Source: an uncultured Boseongicola sp. (GTDB taxonomy: Bacteria > Pseudomonadota > Alphaproteobacteria > Rhodobacterales > Rhodobacteraceae). Taken from it: a stretch of DNA of 36,617 nucleotides. The first letter of the stretch is position 1, and each line of letters starts with the position of its first letter. The translations under genes and the position numbers were made by a program. The DNA is taken from NCBI GenBank assembly GCA_938016355.1, contig CALLWO010000170.1, positions 1 through 36,617 of the forward strand, given 5' to 3'. Of this stretch, positions 12,058 to 21,786 are shown piece by piece. The notes beneath the pieces are model-generated. The model was not told the origin of the DNA. It saw only the letters and a program-made list of their open reading frames with translations, and ran no database searches.

Positions 12058-13223
12058 TTAGCATTGGAAATACCCAGTTCGATCTGAATGATCCGGCAAC
12101 GCTGCTTGTGCTTGTCGGTGCGCTTTTTCTGGTTCTGATTGTAATTCTTTTGGTCGTTGTGACACGCCGAACCGGGCGCGCGGCTGAAATGATCATGCCT
12201 CTCAGCCGCGACGTTTTAGGCTTGAGCGATCGCGTTCAAAGCCTCTCGGACGGCCAGCACCAATTGGCTGGGGGGCTAACGCACGTCAGCGAGGCGCAAG
12301 CTGCAAGCCAGGCCAATATGCTCAAGCTGATGGAGCAGCGCCTTGCCGAAGTGTCGTCGCGAATGACGGAAAACTTGCAAGGGTCTTCGACGAAAACGGC
12401 GCGTTCGCTTGGAGAATTGCAACAAAGATTAGCAACCATCGACAAGGCGCAAGAAAACATCGAAAAGCTCTCGGGCGATGTGTTGTCGTTGCAGGACATT
12501 CTGTCAAACAAACAGACGCGCGGCGCATTCGGCGAAATTCAATTGAATGATATCGTGTCAAAGGCCTTGCCAAGAGACAGCTACAATCTTCAGGCAACCC
12601 TATCCAACGGCAAGCGTGCGGATTGCCTGATCAGCCTTCCAAATCCGCCAGGACCCATTGTCATTGACTCGAAGTTTCCGTTGGAAGCCTATGAAATGCT
12701 TCGAAACTCGAAGACCGAACAGGATGTGCGAGAAGCGTCCCGAGCGATGAAAATCGCTGTTCGCGCGCATATCAAAGCGATTTCAGAACGATATATTATC
12801 GAAGGCGAAACCGCCGATGGAGCTCTGATGTTCCTGCCATCCGAGGCGGTATACGCGGAACTTCATGCAAACTTCCCGGAGCTTGTCCGTGAAGGCTTTT
12901 CAGCGCGGGTTTGGATCGTTTCACCGACGACGTGTATGGCAACCCTCAATACGATGCGCGCGATTTTGAAAGACGCACGCATGCGGGAACAGGCCGGTGC
13001 GATCCGAAAAGCGCTGCGGATGTTGCATCGCGATGTCGAGTTGGTCGTCGAGCGGGTCCAAAAGCTGGACACGCATTTCAATCAAGCACGTTCCGACCTT
13101 GATGGGATTGGGACTGCGGCGGAGCGCGCAGGGAAACGCGCGGCGAAACTAGATAATTTTGACTTTGAAGAACTCGCGAACGAGCAAACTGCGGACGTTG
13201 TTCGGCTTCAGCCGAAGGAATAG
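12054..13223 (+). CDS. rmuC: DNA recombination protein RmuC
   Basis: 389 aa; N-terminal TM, coiled coil, then [15 protein letters not shown]...[25 protein letters not shown]...[24 protein letters not shown] overlap with mutL. Confidence 0.93.
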   Translation: MISIGNTQFDLNDPATLLVLVGALFLVLIVILLVVVTRRTGRAAEMIMPLSRDVLGLSDRVQSLSDGQHQLAGGLTHVSEAQAASQANMLKLMEQRLAEVSSRMTENLQGSSTKTARSLGELQQRLATIDKAQENIEKLSGDVLSLQDILSNKQTRGAFGEIQLNDIVSKALPRDSYNLQATLSNGKRADCLISLPNPPGPIVIDSKFPLEAYEMLRNSKTEQDVREASRAMKIAVRAHIKAISERYIIEGETADGALMFLPSEAVYAELHANFPELVREGFSARVWIVSPTTCMATLNTMRAILKDARMREQAGAIRKALRMLHRDVELVVERVQKLDTHFNQARSDLDGIGTAAERAGKRAAKLDNFDFEELANEQTADVVRLQPKE

Positions 13224-13315
13224 GGCGCGTTTGACTATCAGCGAAAATTGGCCGATCTGGCGCTTGCCTTAATTCGGACGAATTTATCCCAACTTTTCGA
13301 AATATCCGATCATTA

Positions 13316-13328
13316 ACCGAAATTCGGT
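13316..13328. promoter_or_regulatory. Palindrome upstream of the lipoprotein gene
   Basis: ACCGAA-A-TTCGGT, 22 nt before ATG 13350. Confidence 0.3.
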
Positions 13329-13349
13329 AGAGGATCCGAAGGGGCAAAT

Positions 13350-14309
13350 ATGGCCGGCCGGCTAACAATTATTGGTGCTTCGTTGGCACTATTAAGTGGG
13401 TGCGGAGGCACATTGACGGGGTCAAGCCGTGCGGCTGATCCGATGTATTTTATTGGCGCACTAACATCTGATGAATCTGGGAACGGCCTTGAATTTGCCG
13501 GTGATGAATCACTGGTTGCCGACGCGGAGAATGTTGAGCTTCAGGTAAAATTGGCGCGATTTGTCCGCGATACGGCCAGCAATGAGATACAGCTGATTGT
13601 CTCCGACGAGTCAGTCACGGTTCCAGATACTTTTACCACTTTCGTGGACCGCGATATCTCAATCACGATTGAAGGGGACACCCTGACTTTTGTGGATGGA
13701 CGCACAACGCTCGCGAGTGGTCAACCGGTTTGGAGCTATTACAACTACGGCCTTGAATATTCAGGGACGGGCGGGATTTACACCTACGGCCGTTTTGCCG
13801 AAGACTTCGAGAATCCGATCGACATGGAGGGCTTCTATGCGATCGGTTTTGAGACCGACCCTTCAGAACTTGAGGCACTTGGAGGTCGGGTGACCTATCT
13901 GGGTTCTTACTTTGGATATGGGCAAACCACCGATCTTGCTGGCAACCTTTTGAACGACGACGTTCAGAATTTTGGAGCTGTTGTTCTTGAGGCGAATTTT
14001 GGTGCTGGGCATGTGAACGGTCGGCTTGATGGTCGACTTGATCCAACTGGTGAAGACTACGAATACGAGCTCGTGTTTTTACGCGCGCCGATTGTCGGAA
14101 ACGGATTTGTCGGTGCCGCTGATATGGCCTGCCCCTCTGGTTCAACCTGCCAATCGGGGTCGTTTGTCGGGGGGGCATTCTTCGGCCCTGATGGTGCCGA
14201 GGTCAGCGGTGTGATCGGGTTTGACGAACTGATTGAGGGCCTAGGTGACGATGGGCAGCGGCGGTTTATTGGGACAGCAGGGTTCTCATCTGCTCAGGAT
14301 GTTGACTAG
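13350..14309 (+). CDS. Putative surface/periplasmic lipoprotein with TbpB-like C-terminal barrel motif
   Basis: 319 aa; lipobox LLSGC after a short hydrophobic segment; C-terminal SGSFVGGAFFGPDGAEVSGVIGF resembles the GxFxGPxAxExxGxxG motif of TbpB-like barrels. Confidence 0.6.
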   Translation: MAGRLTIIGASLALLSGCGGTLTGSSRAADPMYFIGALTSDESGNGLEFAGDESLVADAENVELQVKLARFVRDTASNEIQLIVSDESVTVPDTFTTFVDRDISITIEGDTLTFVDGRTTLASGQPVWSYYNYGLEYSGTGGIYTYGRFAEDFENPIDMEGFYAIGFETDPSELEALGGRVTYLGSYFGYGQTTDLAGNLLNDDVQNFGAVVLEANFGAGHVNGRLDGRLDPTGEDYEYELVFLRAPIVGNGFVGAADMACPSGSTCQSGSFVGGAFFGPDGAEVSGVIGFDELIEGLGDDGQRRFIGTAGFSSAQDVD

Positions 14310-15073
14310 TCTTCATTTGGCTCGTTCGAGTTTGGTTCGTTTCGCGTCCATTGAGCACGTATAACCGCCCACCTTAGAGAAAAAGTGTCTTTGCGCTCTT
14401 GTAGCTGGCGAAGGGTGAGACGCCTTCTGCGGACAACCATTCGAGCAACGCGAAAATCCAGACGACGTTTTCGTTCGTGATAACCTTCTGGCAGACGATT
14501 GCGAATAATGCGCCAGAGCCAACCAAGTTGAAAAAAAGCAATCGCTTTGAAAGCCATTTTTCGAATTGTCAGCCACGTCATTTGCAGTGTTGAGCTAAAC
14601 GCGGCCACAAGCCAGAACGGGAGTTTGACCGAGAATAGGATCAACCAAAGTCCAAGCGAGGTTACCGATAGGCCGAGCGTGGCAAACAACACTATGAGTG
14701 CCGCGACGATTTTGACGTGCCATTCAAGCCCGCGATACCATGCGATCAGACTCATGTAGTTCTGTCGAATTGCATTTCGATACCGCGAAAGAAATGCCTC
14801 AAACTTTCGCAAAAGTGCGTTGCCGACCAGCAATGGAAGCGCTGTCGTCATCGCCCATTTTTTTATAAGCTCAATTCGAAAAAACAGTGCGGTTTCATGC
14901 TTGAGCCAAGCGAGGACCGAGGGCAGCTCTACAGAGACCAACTTCTTCGCCACGATCTTCAGCTGAACCAGTAAGAGCCCCAACGCAACCAAGACGTCTT
15001 GGCCGAAAAACATTGTCAATCCAACCGATATTGATCCGACAACGAACAAAATGGCGAGCGCGCGAAGAAACAT
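14306..15073 (-). CDS. Hypothetical integral membrane protein
   Basis: 255 aa; several hydrophobic segments, basic C-terminal tail (RKRRLDFRVARMVVRRRRLTLRQLQERKDTF); no recognised family. Confidence 0.7.
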   Translation of the reverse strand: MFLRALAILFVVGSISVGLTMFFGQDVLVALGLLLVQLKIVAKKLVSVELPSVLAWLKHETALFFRIELIKKWAMTTALPLLVGNALLRKFEAFLSRYRNAIRQNYMSLIAWYRGLEWHVKIVAALIVLFATLGLSVTSLGLWLILFSVKLPFWLVAAFSSTLQMTWLTIRKMAFKAIAFFQLGWLWRIIRNRLPEGYHERKRRLDFRVARMVVRRRRLTLRQLQERKDTFSLRWAVIRAQWTRNEPNSNEPNED

Positions 15074-15136
15074 GCCTTACAGAATGCGCAATTCGATTGT
15101 CGCCCGCCAGTGATTGGAACCCAAGTCAACTGGTGC

Positions 15137-15163
15137 TGTCGCGTCTGTGTGCGGGACGCGACA
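15137..15163. terminator. Hairpin downstream of icd
   Basis: TGTCGCGTC-tgtgtgcgg-GACGCGACA, perfect 9-bp stem; no U-tract; 10 nt 3' of the icd stop. Confidence 0.5.
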
Positions 15164-15172
15164 CTTCATTCA

Positions 15173-16384
15173 TCAGGAAAGCGCTGCTTGCAGGTTCTCG
15201 TCGATTTTCTCAAGGAAGCCAGTCGTCGTGAGCCAGCGTTGATCTGGACCGACCAAAAGTGCGAGGTCCTTGGTCATATCTCCGGCCTCGACCGTGTCGA
15301 TAATGACCTTTTCGAGCGTCGTCGCAAATTCCATCAAGCTTTCATTTCCGTCGAGTTTTGCGCGGTGCTTAAGGCCGCCGGTCCAGGCGTAAATAGACGC
15401 GATGGAATTCGTGGATGTTTGCTCACCCTTTTGGTGTTGGCGATAATGCCGGGTGACTGTTCCATGGGCGGCTTCGGCCTCAACAATTTTCCCGTCCGGA
15501 GTCATCAGCTGGCTGGTCATGAGACCCAATGACCCAAAGCCCTGCGCAACGGTGTCTGACTGGACATCGCCGTCATAGTTTTTGCAAGCCCACACGTAAC
15601 CACCGGACCATTTCAGACTTGATGCGACCATGTCGTCGATAAGCCGGTGTTCGTACCAGATGTCTTTTTCTTTAAACGCGTCTTCAAACTCGGCTTCAAA
15701 GACTTCCTGGAAGATGTCTTTGAAGCGTCCGTCATAGGCTTTGAGGATTGTATTTTTGGTCGACAGATAAACGGGCCAACCAAGATTTAAACCGTAGTTG
15801 AGCGACGCGCGCGCAAAATCATAGATCGACGCGTCGAGGTTATACATGCCCATCGCCACACCGGCAGCCGGCGCATCAAAAACTTCGTGTTCAATCTCTG
15901 TGCCGTCTTCTCCGACAAACTTCATGGTTAGCTTGCCGGCGCCCGGGAACTGGAAGTCGGTCGCGCGATATTGATCGCCAAACGCATGGCGTCCGACCAC
16001 AATCGGCTGTGTCCATCCGGGCACAAGCCGTGGGACGTTCTGGCAGATGATCGGCTGACGGAAGATGACGCCGCCCAAGATGTTTCGGATTGTTCCATTG
16101 GGCGAGCGATACATGCGCTTCAAGCCAAATTCTTCAACCCGCGCTTCGTCTGGCGTGATGGTCGCGCACTTCACCGCGACGCCGACTTCCTTTGTTTTTT
16201 CGGCGGCGTCGACAGTGATCTGGTCGTCGGTACGGTCGCGTTCTTCGATCCCCAGATCATAGTAGAGTAGATCGATATCCAAGTAGGGAAGAATGAGTTT
16301 GTCTTTGATGAACTGCCACATAATGCGTGTCATTTCATCGCCATCCATTTCGACGATTGGATTCTCAACTTTGATTTTTGCCAT
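15173..16384 (-). CDS. icd: Isocitrate dehydrogenase (NADP+)
   Basis: 403 aa; [98 protein letters not shown]. Confidence 0.98.
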   Translation of the reverse strand: MAKIKVENPIVEMDGDEMTRIMWQFIKDKLILPYLDIDLLYYDLGIEERDRTDDQITVDAAEKTKEVGVAVKCATITPDEARVEEFGLKRMYRSPNGTIRNILGGVIFRQPIICQNVPRLVPGWTQPIVVGRHAFGDQYRATDFQFPGAGKLTMKFVGEDGTEIEHEVFDAPAAGVAMGMYNLDASIYDFARASLNYGLNLGWPVYLSTKNTILKAYDGRFKDIFQEVFEAEFEDAFKEKDIWYEHRLIDDMVASSLKWSGGYVWACKNYDGDVQSDTVAQGFGSLGLMTSQLMTPDGKIVEAEAAHGTVTRHYRQHQKGEQTSTNSIASIYAWTGGLKHRAKLDGNESLMEFATTLEKVIIDTVEAGDMTKDLALLVGPDQRWLTTTGFLEKIDENLQAALS

Positions 16385-16451
16385 GAAACTTAGGCTCCTG
16401 GGAACTTGCTTTGGCGATCATGTACTGGAGTGTGCATCAGAAGTACAGACG

Positions 16452-16467
16452 GTATACGATTGTATAC
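16452..16467. promoter_or_regulatory. Putative operator upstream of icd
   Basis: GTATAC-gatt-GTATAC: two self-palindromic hexamers with centres 10 bp apart, about 70 nt upstream of icd ATG. Confidence 0.4.
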
Positions 16468-16565
16468 AGAAAAAATCGGCGCGGGTTATTTCAATTCGCA
16501 CTGCAACGACAAACGTGCCGCATGTTGGGTTCGACACGTTCTGTTCTATGATTGCCGACCGATGA

Positions 16566-17219
16566 TTAACGCGTGGTTTCGGTCAAGCGACGTTCAACGT
16601 ATGTCGAAACATCCCCAATCATATGCTCCATATGTGGGTCTTCAAAGAAGTGCCCGGCGCCTTCGATCTCTGTATGAGTGATCGTGATGCCCTTTTGCTC
16701 ATGAAGCTTTTCAACCAGCGTGTGCGTATCGCGTGGCGGAGCCACGCGGTCGGCTGTGCCGTTAATAATGAGGCCGGAAGACGGGCAGGGCGCGAGAAAC
16801 GAAAAGTCGTACATGTTTGCAGGAGGAGAGACGCTGATAAAGCCCGTGATCTCAGGGCGGCGCATCAGCAACTGCATTCCGATCCACGCACCGAACGAGA
16901 AACCGGCGACCCAGCAATGTTTGGCATTCTGGTTCATTGATTGGAGGTAATCTAGCGCTGAAGCTGCGTCGCTCAGCTCGCCAACGCCTTGATCGTATTC
17001 ACCCTGACTACGGCCCACACCCCGGAAATTGAACCGAAGAACGGTGAAACCCATATTGTGAAACGCATAGTGCAGATTGTAGACGACGCGGTTGTTCATC
17101 GTTCCACCAAATTGGGGGTGGGGATGCAAAATGATCGCAATCGGTGCGTCTTTTGATTTTTGGGGGTGATACCGACCTTCCAGTCGCCCTTCGGGACCGG
17201 GAAAAATTACCTCAGGCAT
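16566..17219 (-). CDS. Alpha/beta hydrolase (dienelactone hydrolase-like / serine aminopeptidase-like)
   Basis: MPEVIFPGPEGRLEGRYHPQ...ILHPHPQFGGTMNNRVV...LRFNFRGVGRSQG...VAGFSFGAWIGMQLL...GTADRVAPPRDT...GAGHFFED. Alternative start at 17291 (MLLKTLTKSVKNLAE...). Confidence 0.88.
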   Translation of the reverse strand: MPEVIFPGPEGRLEGRYHPQKSKDAPIAIILHPHPQFGGTMNNRVVYNLHYAFHNMGFTVLRFNFRGVGRSQGEYDQGVGELSDAASALDYLQSMNQNAKHCWVAGFSFGAWIGMQLLMRRPEITGFISVSPPANMYDFSFLAPCPSSGLIINGTADRVAPPRDTHTLVEKLHEQKGITITHTEIEGAGHFFEDPHMEHMIGDVSTYVERRLTETTR

Positions 17220-17326
17220 TGCTTGCCACATTCCTTCTTTTGCCGTTTCCGCCAAATTCTTGACGGATTTGGTCAGAGTCTTTAGAAGCATTCTAATTCG
17301 AGGGGAGTCGCCCCGAACGGACTGAG

Positions 17327-17357
17327 TTGACCTAAGCCGGACTGCTTGAAAGGTCAA
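17327..17357. promoter_or_regulatory. Inverted repeat upstream of iscR
   Basis: TTGACC-N19-GGTCAA, ending 22 nt before iscR ATG; could be an autoregulatory site or overlap a -35 element. Confidence 0.35.
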
Positions 17358-17379
17358 TGATTTAAGGAAGGGCACGGCG

Positions 17380-17841
17380 ATGAAGCTTAGCACCAAAGGC
17401 CGATATGCTATGGTTGCTTTGACAGATCTTGCCACTGTTTCTGACGGACGGCTCCTATCGCTCGCCGAAATCTCCAAACGACAGGACATTTCGCTGCCAT
17501 ATCTCGAGCAATTGTTTGTAAAACTTCGCCGCGCTGGGCTTGTCGAATCTGTTCGTGGGCCGGGTGGCGGCTATCGTTTGGCGAAATCGCCGTCCGACAT
17601 TCGCGCAAGCGAAATCTTGGGAGCTGTGGATGAGACCGTTTCTGCATTGCATACCGGAGCGGGTGCATCTGGTGGGTCTTCGGGGTCAAAGGCACAATCG
17701 TTGAACAACCGCCTTTGGGAAAGCTTGTCCGCGCATGTCTATGTTTTCCTACATCAGACGCGTTTGAGCGACATTGTCGGAAACGACCTTGCACCGTGTC
17801 CGGCTGTGCCTGCGCTGTTCACGATCGTGGACGAGCCTTGA
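17380..17841 (+). CDS. iscR: Rrf2-family regulator, IscR-like
   Basis: 153 aa; MKLSTKGRYAMVALTDLA, LAEISKRQDISLPYLEQLFVKLRRAGLVESVRGPGGGYRLAKSP; heads the SUF operon; lacks the canonical three-cysteine cluster motif. Confidence 0.9.
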   Translation: MKLSTKGRYAMVALTDLATVSDGRLLSLAEISKRQDISLPYLEQLFVKLRRAGLVESVRGPGGGYRLAKSPSDIRASEILGAVDETVSALHTGAGASGGSSGSKAQSLNNRLWESLSAHVYVFLHQTRLSDIVGNDLAPCPAVPALFTIVDEP

Positions 17842-18926
17842 TGCCAAAGGCGAATGCAATGCGCACTTATCTAGATTGGAACGCCACCGCGCCCCTTCGT
17901 GAGTCAGCGCAAGCTGCCATGATCGAAGCATTGGCAATCGTTGGCAATCCATCCTCAGTTCATGCGGAAGGTCGTGCTGCGCGTAGTATTGTCGAGCGCG
18001 CCCGTGGTTCGGTGGCGGAGCTGGTCGGATGCAAGGCGTCAGAAGTCGTGTTCACGTCCGGTGCGACCGAAAGCGCTTCAATATTGCGGGCTCTACCGAT
18101 TGCTTCCGATGTAATTGTTGATCAGACCGCCCACGATTGTCTTTGGGCGCATGCCAGATCTGCCAACGACAACACTGAGTCGATGTCCAGCACATTGGCG
18201 ATGGGTCTGGCAAACTCGGAGACCGGCGTCATATCGGCACCAGAAAGAGACGATGCTGGGTGGATCTACGGCGATACACGCAGCAAGTGGCTTCTTCTCG
18301 ATGTGGTCCAGGCCATTGGACGGGTCCCTTTCAGCTTTCATTGGTCGAACGCAGATTTCGCAATCATTTCCGCGCATAAGCTTGGGGGGCCAAAAGGTGC
18401 CGGAGCTTTGATCGTTCGAGAAGGTGTTGATATTGAACCAGTTTTGGCCGGTGGAGGCCAAGAGTTGGGACGCCGATCTGGCACCGAAAATGTAGCTGGT
18501 ATCGCCGGATTCGGAGCGGCATGTTCAGCGACGTTGCAAGACTTGAATGCAGGAAGATGGTCCGAAGTCGAAAAACTTAGAAATATTCTAGAAAGTGCAC
18601 TGGCGGCTGGCGAAAAAGAGACTATTTTTGTCGGGAAAGATTCTGAACGGCTGCCGAACACTTCTTGTTTCGTATTGCCCGGTTGGAAGGGCGAAACGCA
18701 AGTGATGCAAATGGACTTGTCTGGGTTTGCGGTTTCCAGCGGGTCAGCGTGTTCGAGCGGCAAGGTCAAAGTCCCGCGTGTTTTGCGAGCGATGGGTTTG
18801 GATGATCGAGAGGCAGAGTGCGCGCTTCGTGTGTCTTTGGGACCCTCGACGAGTGAAGATGATGTGCTGCGTTTCGCAGAAACGTGGCTTGAAAAAAGTA
18901 AAAAGGCCCGCGTACGCGCGGCGTGA
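17841..18926 (+). CDS. Cysteine desulfurase, NifS/IscS-like class
   Basis: 361 aa from [47 protein letters not shown] (PLP Lys), [32 protein letters not shown] (active Cys loop); TGATG overlap with iscR. Confidence 0.93.
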   Translation: MPKANAMRTYLDWNATAPLRESAQAAMIEALAIVGNPSSVHAEGRAARSIVERARGSVAELVGCKASEVVFTSGATESASILRALPIASDVIVDQTAHDCLWAHARSANDNTESMSSTLAMGLANSETGVISAPERDDAGWIYGDTRSKWLLLDVVQAIGRVPFSFHWSNADFAIISAHKLGGPKGAGALIVREGVDIEPVLAGGGQELGRRSGTENVAGIAGFGAACSATLQDLNAGRWSEVEKLRNILESALAAGEKETIFVGKDSERLPNTSCFVLPGWKGETQVMQMDLSGFAVSSGSACSSGKVKVPRVLRAMGLDDREAECALRVSLGPSTSEDDVLRFAETWLEKSKKARVRAA

Positions 18927-18940
18927 AAGGAAGCACCGAA

Positions 18941-20464
18941 ATGGCAGCTTTGGACAACTCACAAGCCAAAGAAGGCGTTGATCAAGAGACGGTCGACGCG
19001 GTCCGTTCACTTTCCGGCAAGTATAAATATGGCTGGGAAACCGAAATCGAGATGGACTACGCGCCTAAAGGGCTGTCCGAAGACATAGTGCGCTTGATCT
19101 CCGAGAAAAATGGTGAGCCGGAGTGGATGCTGAATTGGCGTTTAGAAGCGTTTGAGCGTTGGTTGCAAATGGAAGAACCCGAATGGGCGATGGTTGATTA
19201 TCCGAAAATCGACTATCAGGAGCAATATTACTACGCCAAGCCAAAAAGTATGGAGACAAAGCCGAAGTCACTTGATGAAGTTGACCCTAAGCTTTTGGAA
19301 ACATATGCGAAACTCGGCATTCCTTTGAAAGAACAGATGATCCTTGCCGGCGTAGAAGGGGCAGAGGACGCCCCGGCGGAAGGGCGCAAAGTTGCTGTCG
19401 ACGCGGTCTTTGATTCGGTTTCAGTGGGAACAACGTTTCAGGCGGAGTTGCAAAAGGCAGGTGTAATTTTCTGCTCGATTTCAGAAGCTATCAAAGAGCA
19501 TCCGGAGTTGGTCAAAAAGTATCTTGGATCGGTTGTGCCGCAGTCCGATAACTATTTTGCGACACTGAATTCAGCGGTGTTTTCGGACGGTTCATTTGTA
19601 TATGTGCCGCCTGGCGTGCGCTGCCCGATGGAGCTGTCTACCTATTTTCGGATCAACGCTGAAAACACCGGCCAATTCGAGCGCACGCTCATTATCTGCG
19701 ATAATGACGCTTACGTTTCGTATCTGGAAGGTTGTACCGCTCCACAACGGGATACACACCAACTTCATGCCGCGGTTGTTGAGCTTGTGGTTATGGACGA
19801 TGCCGAGATTAAATACTCGACTGTCCAGAATTGGTATCCAGGCGACGAAAACGGCAAAGGTGGTATCTACAATTTCGTAACAAAGCGTGCCGATTGTCGC
19901 GGCGATCGATCTAAGGTGATGTGGACGCAGGTGGAAACCGGCTCAGCAGTCACTTGGAAATACCCGTCCTGCATTCTTCGTGGCGACAACAGCCAAGGCG
20001 AGTTTTATTCAATCGCCATTACCAACAATATGCAGCAAGCCGATACTGGCACCAAAATGGTGCATTTGGGCAAGAATACAAAGTCGCGGATCGTCTCGAA
20101 GGGTATCTCTGCCGGGAAAGCTCAGAACACCTATCGCGGCCTGGTCTCAATGCATCCTCGGGCCAAAAACAGCCGGAACTACACGCAATGCGATAGTCTT
20201 CTGATTGGGGATAAATGCGGGGCACATACGGTTCCCTATATTGAGGTGAAAAATAACTCCAGTCGCGTCGAACATGAGGCGACGACATCCAAAGTGGATG
20301 ATGACCAGCTCTTTTACTGCCGCCAGCGCGGCATGGATGAAGAAGAAGCCGTTGCGCTTGTTGTAAATGGCTTCTGCAAAGAAGTGCTTCAGGCGCTCCC
20401 AATGGAGTTTGCGATGGAAGCTCAACAGCTTGTGGCGATTTCACTTGAAGGTTCTGTGGGCTGA
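18941..20464 (+). CDS. sufB: Fe-S cluster assembly protein SufB
   Basis: 507 aa; [120 protein letters not shown]; no intein. Confidence 0.98.
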   Translation: MAALDNSQAKEGVDQETVDAVRSLSGKYKYGWETEIEMDYAPKGLSEDIVRLISEKNGEPEWMLNWRLEAFERWLQMEEPEWAMVDYPKIDYQEQYYYAKPKSMETKPKSLDEVDPKLLETYAKLGIPLKEQMILAGVEGAEDAPAEGRKVAVDAVFDSVSVGTTFQAELQKAGVIFCSISEAIKEHPELVKKYLGSVVPQSDNYFATLNSAVFSDGSFVYVPPGVRCPMELSTYFRINAENTGQFERTLIICDNDAYVSYLEGCTAPQRDTHQLHAAVVELVVMDDAEIKYSTVQNWYPGDENGKGGIYNFVTKRADCRGDRSKVMWTQVETGSAVTWKYPSCILRGDNSQGEFYSIAITNNMQQADTGTKMVHLGKNTKSRIVSKGISAGKAQNTYRGLVSMHPRAKNSRNYTQCDSLLIGDKCGAHTVPYIEVKNNSSRVEHEATTSKVDDDQLFYCRQRGMDEEEAVALVVNGFCKEVLQALPMEFAMEAQQLVAISLEGSVG

Positions 20465-20466
20465 AC

Positions 20467-20655
20467 ATGCTGCGCTCTGTACTAATGACAGCTGCGATGA
20501 CCGGTCTCTTTTGCTCAGGGTTCGCGGTGTTTATCGACTGGGCAACAGATATGCTTGAGAGAAACCAAGTTGTTCTTGTTAGCTTTGCCTCTGGATTCTT
20601 TGGTAGCCTGATCGCTCAACTCGTCATGGCGAAATGGCGTGGAGGGGCAAGTTAA
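20467..20655 (+). CDS. Small membrane protein (62 aa)
   Basis: [62 protein letters not shown]; two hydrophobic segments; 2 nt after sufB stop; TAATG junction with the next gene. Confidence 0.65.
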   Translation: MLRSVLMTAAMTGLFCSGFAVFIDWATDMLERNQVVLVSFASGFFGSLIAQLVMAKWRGGAS

Positions 20656-20987
20656 TGCCTTGGAAGACCGGAGAAATGGTTATCACGACGACGCCGTCTG
20701 TCGAGGGCAGGGCAATTCGTGAATACAAGGGGATCGTGGTTGGGGAAGCCATATTGGGCGCGAACGTGTTTCGAGATGTTTTCGCTCAGATCACAGATAT
20801 CGTGGGTGGCCGATCAGGCGCCTATGAGAAATCACTCATGGAAGCACGCGAAACTGCGCTGCGTGAACTTGAGGAGCGCGCATCGGAAGTTGGTGGAAAT
20901 GCGGTTGTTGGCGTCGACCTCGACTATGAAGTCATTAACAACATGTTGATGGTTTCGGCCAGCGGAACCGCAGTGGTGCTTTCGTAA
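20655..20987 (+). CDS. YbjQ / UPF0145-like (DUF74) protein
   Basis: 110 aa; [87 protein letters not shown]. Confidence 0.92.
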   Translation: MPWKTGEMVITTTPSVEGRAIREYKGIVVGEAILGANVFRDVFAQITDIVGGRSGAYEKSLMEARETALRELEERASEVGGNAVVGVDLDYEVINNMLMVSASGTAVVLS

Positions 20988-21160
20988 TATGCAAAAAGGC
21001 ATTGAAATAAATAAGAAAAACGATCGACTTGACTGGTTTGATTGGAAGTTTTTTGAGCCACTTGGATCAAATAACTGTTCCAATGGTTCTATTTTCTCCC
21101 AATCCTTGCCCTTCTTTCGTCATGAACCCCTGATTGTTTCCACTCAACGTGGATTAAGGG

Positions 21161-21709
21161 ATGGCAGGCATGTCCGTCGGAAAAGAACAGAAAAACTCTT
21201 TCGAAGATCGCTTGAAGCGCATCAACAAGGGGGCGCCCAATACTATGGGCGAAGTGCATATTGGCCCTCGAGACGAGGAGCGATCGCGCAAGGGCAAGGC
21301 GAACAACACAGTTCGTATGAAAAGCCGGAAAAAGAAGAACGTTCGCGTCGGCGAGGGATCGAATTGGGTTTTGGTCCCGGTCGCGATCATGATTGGCGGG
21401 CTTTCGGTCTTTGCAGGCCGAGCGGCGTCGTTTCACTTCTTCGGCGACGGCGGCTTGATGCCAATCGAGATGCCCGTCGAGGCATTGGTGCCGTATCTGC
21501 CTTACGCTTATCTGATGATCGCAGGTGTACTTGCGCTGCTCTTCACCTGGACGTTTGCATTGAACGGGATGTTCCGCAAACTGGCCGTGGCCGCCGGTTT
21601 TGCAGGGATGCTGTTCGGCGAGGCGCAGGTCATCGAACAATTTCCGGACACATATGCGAACTTCTTTTCGAAAGACTATGTGGCCGACGTGCTGAAAAGC
21701 GCTGCTTAA
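21161..21709 (+). CDS. Hypothetical membrane protein encoded within the SUF operon
   Basis: 182 aa; basic hydrophilic N-terminus (KGKANNTVRMKSRKKKNVRVGEGSN) then about three TM segments. Start may be ATG 21170, better spaced from AAGGG. Confidence 0.75.
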   Translation: MAGMSVGKEQKNSFEDRLKRINKGAPNTMGEVHIGPRDEERSRKGKANNTVRMKSRKKKNVRVGEGSNWVLVPVAIMIGGLSVFAGRAASFHFFGDGGLMPIEMPVEALVPYLPYAYLMIAGVLALLFTWTFALNGMFRKLAVAAGFAGMLFGEAQVIEQFPDTYANFFSKDYVADVLKSAA

Positions 21710-21786
21710 ACACTAATCAAATTACAATTGCCAGCGTAGAGGCTCGCCATTTAGGCGATGCCTCTTTTGGCGTTTGAGAGGGAAAA

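Noticed and set aside
13663-14178. 171-aa minus-strand ORF opposite the lipoprotein gene
   Set aside because: Arg/Gln/Ser-rich shadow ORF lacking any recognisable domain.
18941-20464. Possible intein in sufB
   Set aside because: SufB can host inteins, but the ORF is a normal 507 aa with uninterrupted SufB motifs.
20989-21777. 262-aa plus-strand ORF overlapping the 182-aa membrane protein gene
   Set aside because: Low-complexity Arg/Gly-rich frame-shifted translation; the alternative frame (21161-21709) gives a coherent membrane protein.
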